A stretch of DNA of 33,058 nucleotides from a virus. Of this stretch, positions 13,342-22,257 are shown one piece after another (position 1 is the stretch's first letter; each line of letters opens with the position of its first letter). The DNA lies in the IMG/VR virus record IMGVR_UViG_3300024255_001162, positions 1-33,058 of that record; one strand, given 5' to 3'. A program made the position numbers and the translations under genes. The notes beneath the pieces are model-generated. The model saw only the letters and a list, made by a program, of their open reading frames with translations, did not search any database and had not been told where the DNA came from.

Positions 13342-13369
13342 AAAAAAAAGCACTCCGAAGAGTGCTTTT
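13342..13369 (-). terminator. Intrinsic terminator with UUCG loop
   Basis: Minus-strand stem GCACTC-TTCG-GAGTGC with four flanking A-T pairs, followed by eight T. The C(UUCG)G tetraloop is especially stable. It ends the transcript of the 548-aa appendage gene (stop at 13399) and insulates the riboswitch unit. Confidence 0.93.
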
Positions 13370-13398
13370 AAGTTTTTACTTTATGTACTAACTAAGTA

Positions 13399-15045
13399 TT
13401 ATACAAATTTGTATTCTACTTGTGCGTTCACAACTCCACCTGTTGGTGTAGCCGCTGTTGAACCATTTGCTTGAACAAATGCAACTTGAATCGCCGCGTT
13501 CTTAGTTAATGCCGCAGAGTAATCAATATCGATAACGTATGTACCAACTGCAACATCATTTTCTGTTGCCGCCGCTAATGTGTTACCAGCACCTGCATTG
13601 TCTTTAACCAACATACCTGCTACTGATCCACCACTTACTTCTGTTGAAACGTTAAGGATAACTCTACTTGCGTAATAAGTTCTTCCTGATACGTTAGGTA
13701 CTGTACCAATGTTAAAAGTAGAGTCACTGCTGTCTGCTGTGAAACTTGCTCTTAATAAAAGTCCATCACCAGCATTATTGGCAACGTAATCTACAACTGC
13801 CGCTGAAGTTGGGATAGTTGTATCATTATCGTTGTTACTAATTCCGTCTGCTTCATCAACAAACTTAGTTACTGCAATAGTCTCACCACTGTCTGTTAAA
13901 GTACCAAATGATACTATACCAGTAGCAGTAATATTAGTAGCACCTGTTATAGCACCTGAATTAATACTTGCTGTACCGTCTGTTAAAGTTGTTGAAGTAA
14001 CACTAGTTAAACCAGTTATGGTTGTGTCTAGGTCTACAGTTACTTGGTCGCCACTTACTGTTGAAGTAAGGTTTGAACCACCTGTAACAACTAATGTATC
14101 ACCGGCATCAATTGCTGATGTAGTTGAGCCATCACTTACTGTCCAAGTTGTGCTAATAGCCGCTTCGCCAGCCGCTGTTAAACGTCCTTGTTGGTCAACT
14201 GTAAATGTTGGGATAGCAGTTGTACTACCATAACTCGCTGGAGTTACTGCTGTGTCATCTAGATCGACAGTAATTGTCTGTCCTGATGCTGTAGTAGTAA
14301 TACCTGTGTCACCTGCAATAGTAATAGACTGACTGTCCATATTAACTGTTCCAGTTCCACTGTCACCTGCTATACCTAAGTCATCGTCAATATCTAATGC
14401 ATCGACGTATGCTTTTAAGTTTGTATTCGCTGTATCAACGTATGCTTTAACAGATTGCTGTGAAGGCAATTTGTTTGCGGCGTTATCCGCAAATGCATCG
14501 TCGTCTACGAAAGTCATTGATAAAGTTCCATCATTAAATGATGTACCTTTGACTTCTGCCGCTTCGAAATCTGCGGCTGTTAGTGTTAAAGCACCTGTAC
14601 TAGATCCTGTAAAGGTTCCTGTAGCCGCTCTAACTTTATCTTCTGATTCGTCCCATCCAATAAACACGTTATTGCTATCACCACGTTCGATAACTAAACC
14701 AACATCGTTCGCTGGCGTACCAGTTGTTCCTGTTGCTAGTTCTAATAATGAATCTGCGATAGTTGTGTTCGTTGATGAAACAGTAGTTGTACTACCATTG
14801 ACTGTTAAGTCCCCTGTGATTGTCGCGTCACCGGCAATGCTAATCGCACTCGCTGTGATATCATTTGATAAAAGTGTACCTTGTACGTCTACGTTAGCCG
14901 CTCTAACTGCCGCTAATGTTGATCCGTCTGACTCATAGAATTCAAATCTAGTGTTACCACTTGACCATTTCGTTCTACCACCGCTTTTACCTAATTGTAC
15001 GTCATCACCGATTCCCTTTAGTCCAAAATTCTTGACATCGGCCAT
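13399..15045 (-). CDS. Tail-fibre-like virion structural protein, 548 aa
   Basis: The protein is rich in T, S, A, G, V and D and nearly free of Cys and Trp, as expected for extended beta-structure. Residues about 70-140 (ATITGDLTVNGSTTTVSSTN, then NVFIGWDESEDKV) share a module with the 365-aa protein at 10147. Later come repeated strands such as ITATGIVSFGTLTDSGETIAVTKFV. The C-terminal domain (about 430-548) is globular, ending NAQVEYKFV. It begins MADVKNFGLKGIGDDVQLGK, has GGAG before its ATG, a late promoter at 15153-15160 and a strong terminator at 13342-13369, so it is transcribed alone. Exact position in the virion is unknown. Confidence 0.8.
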   Translation of the reverse strand: MADVKNFGLKGIGDDVQLGKSGGRTKWSSGNTRFEFYESDGSTLAAVRAANVDVQGTLLSNDITASAISIAGDATITGDLTVNGSTTTVSSTNTTIADSLLELATGTTGTPANDVGLVIERGDSNNVFIGWDESEDKVRAATGTFTGSSTGALTLTAADFEAAEVKGTSFNDGTLSMTFVDDDAFADNAANKLPSQQSVKAYVDTANTNLKAYVDALDIDDDLGIAGDSGTGTVNMDSQSITIAGDTGITTTASGQTITVDLDDTAVTPASYGSTTAIPTFTVDQQGRLTAAGEAAISTTWTVSDGSTTSAIDAGDTLVVTGGSNLTSTVSGDQVTVDLDTTITGLTSVTSTTLTDGTASINSGAITGATNITATGIVSFGTLTDSGETIAVTKFVDEADGISNNDNDTTIPTSAAVVDYVANNAGDGLLLRASFTADSSDSTFNIGTVPNVSGRTYYASRVILNVSTEVSGGSVAGMLVKDNAGAGNTLAAATENDVAVGTYVIDIDYSAALTKNAAIQVAFVQANGSTAATPTGGVVNAQVEYKFV

Positions 15046-15189
15046 TTTATTTTCTCCAATTAATTGTTTTTTTGCCTACATTTGAGGCAATTATAATTTT
15101 ACTATATAGTATTAGTTAAACTAATAATTTGTGTTCTGTGTATTGTTCTTAATATTTATCTTATTTTAGGATAATTGCGTGATTCCGCT
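15046..15189 (-). promoter_or_regulatory. Late promoter and palindrome-rich leader
   Basis: The late box GATAAATA is at 15160-15153. The leader of about 100 nt before the 548-aa gene is unusually long. It holds three inverted repeats: TATTAGTT-A-AACTAATA (15110-15126 on the plus strand), ACTATATAGT (15101-15110) and TTGCCT...AGGCAA (15072-15090). They could stabilise the mRNA or tune translation. GGAG lies before the ATG. No known RNA family was recognised. Confidence 0.6.
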
Positions 15190-17235
15190 TTAGATATACG
15201 TTACTTTGACAGTAACATTTCCGCCGGTTGCGGAGAAATGAGTACATTTTGCTTTGAGTTGTAACTCGTCTGTTTCGCCTGATGGATACAAGTATTCTGG
15301 ATTTGATAAGAACGTTCCTGCTTCTTCTAAATCAAACTCATTAGCACCTGCTATTAAGTCTGGATCTGCTGTAGTACCTACTTCTATAATAGGTGTTCCG
15401 CCTGATTGTCCTGTAAAGATTGTGTGTACTTCTACACTGACACTTTGTATTTTACCACCTGGTGATATATTACCTAGTGCTGTTGTACTACTGGTACCAA
15501 AGCCTCCAATTGGTGCTGTAAACGTTGTAGTGAGCGTCTGTGCGTCTGTGTTAGCACTATCCTCATCGGATATCTTAACCCATCCACTTCCATCATACAA
15601 GTACAATGCCCATTCACCAACACCGTTGTCTAACACATAAGCCTGGTCTCCAGTTGCGGCTGTACCTGCCGCGTCTCTACTAGAAATGTTATTATATACT
15701 GTAACTGTTGCTTGACGTATACCTTGCTCTATGTTTACTGCTATAGGATAAGATCCTGTGTGCGAACTGAATATACCAACGTCACCTGTGAATGCACCAC
15801 TGTTATCATACAGCAATATTTCACCACCATCACTTCTTGTAAGTTTTAGTTTTTGAGCAGTACTGGCTGATGTTAATGCAACTAAACCAGATGTATTAGC
15901 ACTACCGCCCACAAATGGATTACCATTTTTATCACTAGTAATAGGATAAATGTTAATTGCATTACCGTTTGCTTCTGTGAGACTGAAACCTGCTCCTGAA
16001 CCTGTGCCAATTGCTGTTGCTGTTAGATTAGGTATATTTGCGGCATTAATATCTGTAACAAAATCTTCTGCTAGTGCAATACCTGTAAAACTTGCGGCTT
16101 GACCCGCTGTTGTTGTAGTAAATGTAATTGTTGTATTACCACTGCCACTTGATACATTGGCTTGTGGAGCCGATCCACCATCAACATAACTACCAATAAC
16201 ACCATAACTCAATCCACCTGCGGCTGTTGACGCCGTAACAGTTGTTGCATCAACTACTGTACTTGCTGTAACACTTGTCGCTGAGGTTTGAGCATTAAGA
16301 CCACTTTGAATTGTAGTAATATTAGCACCTGTGCTAAAAGTAATATCTATATTGTTCACGGCTACATTAGCCGAACCACTTAAAGTAGGATTACCAACTG
16401 AGCCTGTTGCTGTGCTAGGTACAGCATCTTTAATTTTTAAAAATACAACTTTGCCTGTATCAGTAGTTGTTAAATCACCATCTGTATCTGCATAAATGTA
16501 ACTACCTGCAGTACCTGGTAGTGCTGGATTAAAGTCAATAACTTTGTTAAATGGTTGTACAATAAACTGATTAGGTCCTGGGCCTGCTTCTGTAACAATA
16601 CCAAATGTCTTACTTAAATTTAAACTGTTTGCTTTGACGTATGATCCATCGGATGCAACTGCAATCACATCTGATTTTGCAAAGCCGTGCGATGTTTTGT
16701 CTAAAACGTAATTGTGTTGTGGATTTAGATATTGGAATCTTCCCATTACATTTGGATAAAAACTGTAACTTGCTATGGTGTCTGGGAATGGATCTAACAT
16801 AGGTAAGCCATCTTCGTTGATATTGAACACAACTGCATCACCATTACCGAATACTCCAGTTCCACCTGAACTGTTAAAAGTATTGTATCTTAACCAGTCT
16901 TCAACTTCACAAGTGACTGAACTTGATGTCTTCGAACTAATACCAATAATTTTTAAACACTTACCACCTGTAACGTCTGCTATCCAATCGCCTACTGTGA
17001 CATCTAATCCATTATACTGAAAATCATCTCTGGTTAAGTGAGAACCGTGTGTGGTTGCTGTAACAGACATTGTGACCGTCCACTTATAAAACTTGGGAGA
17101 ACTACCACTTTGCCACCATCTATCGCCTGCACCATCATTGTGAGGCCAATATGTTGTGCCAGTAACATTAGTTACTGATACACTTAGAACTTTTGGGGGT
17201 ATGTTTAATCCTATTCCACTAGTCTTGTATGTCAT
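15190..17235 (-). CDS. Large virion structural (appendage) protein, 681 aa
   Basis: The product begins MTYKTSGIGLNIPPKVLSVS and has an aromatic-rich N-terminal region (HNDGAGDRWWQSG, LRYNTFNSSGG). A long, low-charge Ser/Thr/Ala/Gly stretch follows (about 275-420, for example SVTASTVVDATTVTASTAAG). Then come DGSGWVKISDEDSANTDAQT and a C-terminal beta domain (about 580-681). This composition is typical of phage baseplate or fibre-associated proteins. It starts 4 nt after the 1363-aa fibre gene with no clear ribosome site, so it is probably translationally coupled to it. No enzymatic motif is seen. Confidence 0.75.
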   Translation of the reverse strand: MTYKTSGIGLNIPPKVLSVSVTNVTGTTYWPHNDGAGDRWWQSGSSPKFYKWTVTMSVTATTHGSHLTRDDFQYNGLDVTVGDWIADVTGGKCLKIIGISSKTSSSVTCEVEDWLRYNTFNSSGGTGVFGNGDAVVFNINEDGLPMLDPFPDTIASYSFYPNVMGRFQYLNPQHNYVLDKTSHGFAKSDVIAVASDGSYVKANSLNLSKTFGIVTEAGPGPNQFIVQPFNKVIDFNPALPGTAGSYIYADTDGDLTTTDTGKVVFLKIKDAVPSTATGSVGNPTLSGSANVAVNNIDITFSTGANITTIQSGLNAQTSATSVTASTVVDATTVTASTAAGGLSYGVIGSYVDGGSAPQANVSSGSGNTTITFTTTTAGQAASFTGIALAEDFVTDINAANIPNLTATAIGTGSGAGFSLTEANGNAINIYPITSDKNGNPFVGGSANTSGLVALTSASTAQKLKLTRSDGGEILLYDNSGAFTGDVGIFSSHTGSYPIAVNIEQGIRQATVTVYNNISSRDAAGTAATGDQAYVLDNGVGEWALYLYDGSGWVKISDEDSANTDAQTLTTTFTAPIGGFGTSSTTALGNISPGGKIQSVSVEVHTIFTGQSGGTPIIEVGTTADPDLIAGANEFDLEEAGTFLSNPEYLYPSGETDELQLKAKCTHFSATGGNVTVKVTYI

Positions 17236-17239
17236 TCGC

Positions 17240-20200
17240 TTAGTCGCCCATTATAAATCTAACCCAGGTATGCGAAGCAACCGCAGGTTGACCAAAGCCA
17301 CCTGGATCTCTTTGTCCACCTGTATTGGTTAAATTAACATTAATTGTAATGGTCGTACTACTGAAGTCTGTGAATGCTGTAGGAGATCCTGCTGATCCGT
17401 TACCTGCCACTTGGGCTCTGTTGTTTTGGTCACAATGAGTAACATAGTATTTGTTATTCTGTGCATCGTAACCATATAATACAATACTTAGTGGTGGTTG
17501 GTCATAACCTGTAAAGTCTACAGTAGCATCATATCCACTAAAAATAATACTGCTAATACCTGCAGAAACGTTTGCGTTACCCGACACACTATTATCACCT
17601 GAATTATAATCTACTCTAAATTCTTCATAATGTGTTGCTCTGGTAACACTACCACCGCCACCACCGGATTGGTCAACCCAACTTAGTCCGCCACTACCGT
17701 CTGTTTTTAAAACTTGGTCTGCATCACCATCATTGTTTGGTAATGTTAAAGTATAACTTGCCGCCGCACTATGTGGTGGTCCTTTAATTGTTATACCGTG
17801 TGAGTTATTCTCACAATTTAATTTAAACTGTCCTGCACCTTTTGTAGCATTACCTTTGAATACTACAACACCTGATCCGTTTGGATCTAAATCTATATCG
17901 CCGTTGCTTGTGGAAACAATGTCTTGTCCATTAACATCTAATGATCCGCCTAACTGTGGAGTAGTATCATCTACTACATCAGACATACTACCACCGCCAC
18001 CTGACTGTGCTACCCAGGCGTAGTCCGATCCATTCCAACTTAATACATAACCACTTGTTGGGTTACTTTGATTTAGATGTGCATCTACGTCTGCATTATC
18101 GTAATTACCTGCTACTAATAAACTTGTTAAGTCAACATTACCTGATTGTCCTGTTAAACTAATTACGTTGCCACTTATTGTTAAGTCTTGTGCATCGGTA
18201 TCTGTTTTACTGTATGGTGCCAACATAGTAGTTAAATCTACTGTGTCATCGTTACCACTGATTGTTATTACATTACCTGAAGCACTTAATGTTTGTAGAG
18301 CACCATCGGCTCCTGCTGGTCCTGTAGCACCTGTATTACCTGTTGGGCCTGTTGGTCCTACTGGTCCTCTAACATTACCTGCTGTAAGTACTGTTGAGTT
18401 GCTTAGTGTTAAAGTTAAATTATCGCCTGATAATGCCGCACTACTTACACTAACACCAGTTGCACCTTGTGATCCAGTTGGTCCTGCTACAGTACTATCT
18501 GCACCATCGGCTCCATCTGATCCTGCTGGTCCAGTTGCACCTACATTACCCTGTGGTCCTTGAATACCTTGTGGGCCTACTGGTCCTCTAACGTTTCCTA
18601 AATCTTGTACAGAACTGTTTGAATATGTTATAGTTAAATTACTGCTTACTAATGCTGTTGATGTAATGCCTATACCTGTTGTACCAGTTGTTCCTGTATC
18701 TCCTTGTGGTCCTTGAGCACCTGTGGCTCCTGTATTACCCTGTGGACCTGTTGCACCTACTCCACTTAAATCTAATGTAGTGCCATCGTATGTTAGGTCA
18801 CTACCACTTAATGCTATAGTAGGTCTGCTTGTTAAATCGTTAAATAATCCACTTGTTGCCACAGTGGCTAGTGAACTTGTATTAGCCTTAGTGGCTATTG
18901 AATTTGTTATTGTGGTTGCAAAGTTTGGATCGTCACCTAGTGCCGCCGCTAATTCGTTTAAGGTATCTAATGTTGCTGGAGCACTATCTGTAATTGCCGC
19001 TACAATAGTAGCCTGCGTTGCATAACCTTGTGCTGTTAAATAGGTACCTACATCACTATCACCATAACTGGCTGTTTGAGCAACCCAAGAGTAATCACTT
19101 CCATTCCAACTTAACACATAACCGCTTGTCGGATTGCTTTGATTCAAGTGAGTGTCAACATCTGTATTTGTATAATTACCTGATACTAACAAACTTGTTA
19201 AATCAACGTTACCGCTTTGTCCTGTCAGGCTAATTGTGTTTCCACTAATTGATAAAACCTGAGCATCAACATTATCTAATAAACTGCTTAAATCAACACT
19301 ATTACCACCTGAAATACTTAAACTTTGTGTTCCTGCATCAAATGTTAAAGCCTGAGCATCTGTTTGTGCTATCCAATCATAGTCTGAACCATTCCAACTT
19401 AATACTTCGCCTGATGCCGCAGTACTTTGATTTAGATGTGTATTAATACCTGCATCTAATCCTGCTGTTGTTTGGTAACCTGTTAAGTCTGCTGGAGCAA
19501 AAGTAAATGCACCAGTACTGTTATCGTATGCTAAAGATCCGCCACCACTTGCACTTGCTGTGGTAACACTTAAATTTGATAGTGCTATACCACCTGATTG
19601 TGCAACCCAGGCATAATCACTGCCATTCCAACTTAATACTTGACTAGCACTTGCACCACTTTGGTTTAAATGAGTATTAACATCTGCATCAGTATATCCT
19701 GCATTACTTACCCAAGCATAGTCTGAACCGTTCCAACTTAATACATATCCTGAAGTTGGGTTACTTTGATTTAAGTGAGAGTCAACATCTGTATTGGTGT
19801 AACTACCTGAACTATTAAATGTAACACTATCATTGCCTGCATCTGTGGTAATTGTCATACCAGTACCAGCAACAAATGTTACTGTGTCTGCTGATGCATC
19901 TGCAACAACTGTTGTTTGACCACTTACTGCAATATTTTTAAATGCTTCACTGGCTCCACCTCCATCACCGCCACCTGAGTTGGTGATTGTGATAGTGTCA
20001 GTTCCTTCATCGGTTGTTAGTTGAATGCCTGAGCCTGCCGCAAATGTAAGTCCGTCTGAACTACTGTCAGCACTAATTGTATTTTGTCCACTTACAAAAA
20101 CGTGTTTGAACGCATTCTGCGGTGTAGCAGTACTATCAATTGTTAGTGTTTTAGTTCCAGCATTTATTGTTGCTGTGATATCATTTCCGCCTGTAATTGT

Positions 20201-21331
20201 AAACACATCATTTGTGTTTGCCGCGGACGCCGTGTTTGTGCCGTCTGTAAGCCTTACAAATGAATTAGTTTGTGTTGCCCCACTCACTAATGCGTTTGCT
20301 TCTGCTTTACTATAGACACCTAAATTTGTTCTTGCCACTCCGGCATCACTAAGACCACTTAGGTTACTGGCGTTTGTTGCCAATCCTAAAATGTAACTGT
20401 CATCTAAAGTAGTACCGTTAATGTTGTTATATATTTGAATGGCTGTATCAGCCTGTCCTTTGAAGTAATTTGCGTGTACTTCATAAAATTGTCTTGTAGT
20501 TGAACCTATATCGTAAGTGTTAGTTACGTCAGGTACACTTGTTTGGTCTAGTCTAACTGTTTTTGCTAATATGCCTGCTTCTGTGAAACTAGGTACTGTG
20601 ATTGTTTTCCAATGTACAACACCGTTACCATATGTTGCAAGTACTTGGTCACTTGTACCGTCTGCTGTTGGCATTGTGAAACTGTTACCAATTTTTAATG
20701 CACCAGCACCAGTAATTTCTAAGTCTGGATTTGTTGTTAAACTGCCTTGAGCATAAAATTCAATATTAGTATTACTTCTTAGTTGGATATGTCCATCTGA
20801 ATTTTGTGCTGTGGATAATATAAGTCCGTGTGCTGATGTTAATTCAACATCAACTAAATCGTTCGAACCTAATCTAAATCTTGTATGTCCGTCAAAGGAC
20901 GTTGAATCACTATAAGTACCATAACTGTTACTGCTCTGTACACCTATAAACCCTGCAACATTGGCATTTGCTCCGTAGTTTTGTCCTTGTGCTACAAATA
21001 CGTTTCCGTTATTATTGTGTAGTTGAAAAGGAGCAGTGGGTGAATATTGTGTGGCATTAACTTTGATTAAGCCATTTGCTACATCTTCTGTTACTGTGGT
21101 ATTTGTGCCTGGGGCAATATTTTTAAACTTAAGAACTGAACCGTCTTTTTCTTTAAAAACTCCAACGCCTGACGCACCAACATTGCTGGCACTAGCCACT
21201 GCCGCATTGGCGTTTGAACTTAAACTGTCTTGGGCAACGAAAATGCCTGTTGACCCATCATATACTAGTATCTGGTTATCCGAGATACTATCTATATTAA
21301 AGGTTATTTGGTCTCCTGTAATATTTGGCAT
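17240..21331 (-). CDS. Giant tail-fibre-like protein with collagen-like repeats
   Basis: The 1363-aa protein is modular. The N-terminus (MPNITGDQITFNIDSISDNQ) and early region resemble other marine phage fibres. Five copies of a module, HLNQSNPTSGYVLSWNGSDY, occur between about residues 510 and 1110. Three collagen-like Gly-X-Y runs lie near 857-886, 909-955 and 983-1009, for example GPVGPQGIQGPQGNVGATGP. The C-terminal 130 residues are aromatic and probably globular (FRVDYNSGDNSVS, ending TWVRFIMGD). Collagen-like runs in phage fibres form trimeric stalks; receptor binding by the C-terminal tip is inferred. It has a late promoter at 21360-21367 and TAGGA before the ATG. Confidence 0.85.
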   Translation of the reverse strand: MPNITGDQITFNIDSISDNQILVYDGSTGIFVAQDSLSSNANAAVASASNVGASGVGVFKEKDGSVLKFKNIAPGTNTTVTEDVANGLIKVNATQYSPTAPFQLHNNNGNVFVAQGQNYGANANVAGFIGVQSSNSYGTYSDSTSFDGHTRFRLGSNDLVDVELTSAHGLILSTAQNSDGHIQLRSNTNIEFYAQGSLTTNPDLEITGAGALKIGNSFTMPTADGTSDQVLATYGNGVVHWKTITVPSFTEAGILAKTVRLDQTSVPDVTNTYDIGSTTRQFYEVHANYFKGQADTAIQIYNNINGTTLDDSYILGLATNASNLSGLSDAGVARTNLGVYSKAEANALVSGATQTNSFVRLTDGTNTASAANTNDVFTITGGNDITATINAGTKTLTIDSTATPQNAFKHVFVSGQNTISADSSSDGLTFAAGSGIQLTTDEGTDTITITNSGGGDGGGASEAFKNIAVSGQTTVVADASADTVTFVAGTGMTITTDAGNDSVTFNSSGSYTNTDVDSHLNQSNPTSGYVLSWNGSDYAWVSNAGYTDADVNTHLNQSGASASQVLSWNGSDYAWVAQSGGIALSNLSVTTASASGGGSLAYDNSTGAFTFAPADLTGYQTTAGLDAGINTHLNQSTAASGEVLSWNGSDYDWIAQTDAQALTFDAGTQSLSISGGNSVDLSSLLDNVDAQVLSISGNTISLTGQSGNVDLTSLLVSGNYTNTDVDTHLNQSNPTSGYVLSWNGSDYSWVAQTASYGDSDVGTYLTAQGYATQATIVAAITDSAPATLDTLNELAAALGDDPNFATTITNSIATKANTSSLATVATSGLFNDLTSRPTIALSGSDLTYDGTTLDLSGVGATGPQGNTGATGAQGPQGDTGTTGTTGIGITSTALVSSNLTITYSNSSVQDLGNVRGPVGPQGIQGPQGNVGATGPAGSDGADGADSTVAGPTGSQGATGVSVSSAALSGDNLTLTLSNSTVLTAGNVRGPVGPTGPTGNTGATGPAGADGALQTLSASGNVITISGNDDTVDLTTMLAPYSKTDTDAQDLTISGNVISLTGQSGNVDLTSLLVAGNYDNADVDAHLNQSNPTSGYVLSWNGSDYAWVAQSGGGGSMSDVVDDTTPQLGGSLDVNGQDIVSTSNGDIDLDPNGSGVVVFKGNATKGAGQFKLNCENNSHGITIKGPPHSAAASYTLTLPNNDGDADQVLKTDGSGGLSWVDQSGGGGGSVTRATHYEEFRVDYNSGDNSVSGNANVSAGISSIIFSGYDATVDFTGYDQPPLSIVLYGYDAQNNKYYVTHCDQNNRAQVAGNGSAGSPTAFTDFSSTTITINVNLTNTGGQRDPGGFGQPAVASHTWVRFIMGD
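18001..19795 (-). repeat. Five dispersed copies of a fibre module
   Basis: Within the giant fibre gene, about 85 nt encoding D(V/I)xxHLNQS...VLSWNGSDYxWV recur at roughly 18001-18090, 19065-19165, 19365-19450, 19603-19690 and 19707-19795. Copies are nearly identical in protein but differ at silent DNA sites, so they are old or selected against perfect repeats. Such repeats allow recombination that changes fibre length. Confidence 0.8.
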
Positions 21332-21359
21332 AAAAAATCCTATAGTAATACTTAATAAC

Positions 21360-21367
21360 TATTTATC
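21360..21367 (-). promoter_or_regulatory. T4-type late promoter for fibre genes
   Basis: Minus-strand GATAAATA about 29 nt before the 1363-aa fibre start. It probably drives the 1363-aa and 681-aa genes together. Confidence 0.75.
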
Positions 21368-21391
21368 TTCTAATGCTTTAAAGGAAATATT

Positions 21392-21769
21392 TTAATTGTT
21401 CAATAAGACTCTGCCAATCGCCCCATAAGCCACGTCATATGTTGAACCATCGCCTAATGTTGACCTATCCAATATTACTCTTAGGTAAACATAGTTACCT
21501 GTGAAAGTATATGCTTCTGAAAGTGTAACTCCAGTTGTGCCTGTTACAGGTTTGGTTATTTCTCTAATAGTAAACCAATCTGTTTCTGCAGGATTTAAAC
21601 TTAATGTGCCTTGAATTTTTAGTGTGCCTCTAAAGGCGGAGTAATTTACTGCAACGGTGTGAATACCGTCAGTATAGCCGTAGTAACTATCTGCTTTTAC
21701 TTTTGCACCTGTTTTGTTCATCTCTGAACCGGTGTTTCCTAAAATTTCTACTGAATATCGTGCTGGCAT
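21392..21769 (-). CDS. Small virion-associated beta protein
   Basis: The 125-aa protein starts MPARYSVEILGNTGSEM and shows a repeated strand pattern. FRGTLKIQGTLSLNPAETDW and YTFTGNYVYLRVILDRSTLG suggest a beta-sandwich of the kind that decorates or connects phage tails. It lies just before the giant fibre gene and has its own late box at 21775-21782, only 5 nt before the ATG, with no ribosome site possible between them. It may therefore be translated from a leaderless mRNA. An internal Met17 start is possible but has a weak ribosome site. Role is inferred from context. Confidence 0.7.
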   Translation of the reverse strand: MPARYSVEILGNTGSEMNKTGAKVKADSYYGYTDGIHTVAVNYSAFRGTLKIQGTLSLNPAETDWFTIREITKPVTGTTGVTLSEAYTFTGNYVYLRVILDRSTLGDGSTYDVAYGAIGRVLLNN

Positions 21770-21774
21770 ACAAG

Positions 21775-21782
21775 TATTTATC
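21775..21782 (-). promoter_or_regulatory. T4-type late promoter abutting a start codon
   Basis: Minus-strand GATAAATACTTGTATG: the late box ends 5 nt before the ATG of the 125-aa gene, so the transcript would start at or next to the start codon. Confidence 0.65.
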
Positions 21783-21786
21783 TAAC

Positions 21787-22257
21787 TTATACTTTCTCGA
21801 GACGTTCCATTAAACGTTCAGCACGGTTAGTAACTTGTTTGTGCCATCTTGAATCTCTACCTTCTACTGCGGCAGTTTTCCAATCTTCTTCGATAATTGC
21901 GGCGTGCATTTTCTTAAACTTACTAAGTCTTGTTCTACCCATATTGAACATCATATTAACCAAGATTTGCTGGACTTCGTCTGGTAAGTCTCCAAATACC
22001 CCTTCTTCGTATAGCAACTCACATTCACTAATTGCTGTGTCAAGGTCTTTTTCAAAACACTCTTTGACTCTTTCTTCGTCAACTGGTGTTCCAACTTCTT
22101 GTCCGTATTCCGGATCTGACTCGAGGACGAGATGGCCGACACCAAATGTTGGATACCCGAGGTGGTCCAAGTAGATTTCATTTACTACTCCTTCGTCAAT
22201 TTTTAACTGTTCAAAAACTGCTTCTCTATCTAGTTTTGTATCTTTTCCAAAAAACAT
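21787..22257 (-). CDS. T4-type lysozyme (GH24 endolysin)
   Basis: The 156-aa enzyme aligns with T4 lysozyme (164 aa). The catalytic triad is present: E22 in KIDEGVV, D31 in YLDHLGYPTFGVGH, and T37 in the same stretch, followed by GVGHL. The later helices VNMMFNMGRTRLSKF and SRWHKQVTNRAERL correspond to T4's INMVFQMGETGVAGF and SRWYNQTPNRAKRV. It hydrolyses the peptidoglycan glycan strand. There is no signal peptide, so export would need a holin. Its ATG overlaps the stop of the preceding gene (TAATG), giving translational coupling in an operon that starts at dnaJ. It could instead be a virion-associated lysozyme; size and lack of fusion domains favour a lysis enzyme. Confidence 0.93.
   Translation of the reverse strand: MFFGKDTKLDREAVFEQLKIDEGVVNEIYLDHLGYPTFGVGHLVLESDPEYGQEVGTPVDEERVKECFEKDLDTAISECELLYEEGVFGDLPDEVQQILVNMMFNMGRTRLSKFKKMHAAIIEEDWKTAAVEGRDSRWHKQVTNRAERLMERLEKV

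Noticed and set aside
13832-14938. Long plus-strand open frames opposite the 548-aa structural gene (and similar ones opposite 10147-11244, 15190-17235 and 17240-21331)
   Set aside because: They mirror the low-complexity Thr/Ser/Ala/Val codons of the real genes, lack ribosome sites and give hydrophobic nonsense without recognisable domains.
15072-15090. Terminator at TTGCCT...AGGCAA before the 548-aa gene
   Set aside because: The run after the stem on the minus strand is A-rich, not T-rich, and on the plus strand only a mixed AT tract follows with no gene to end.
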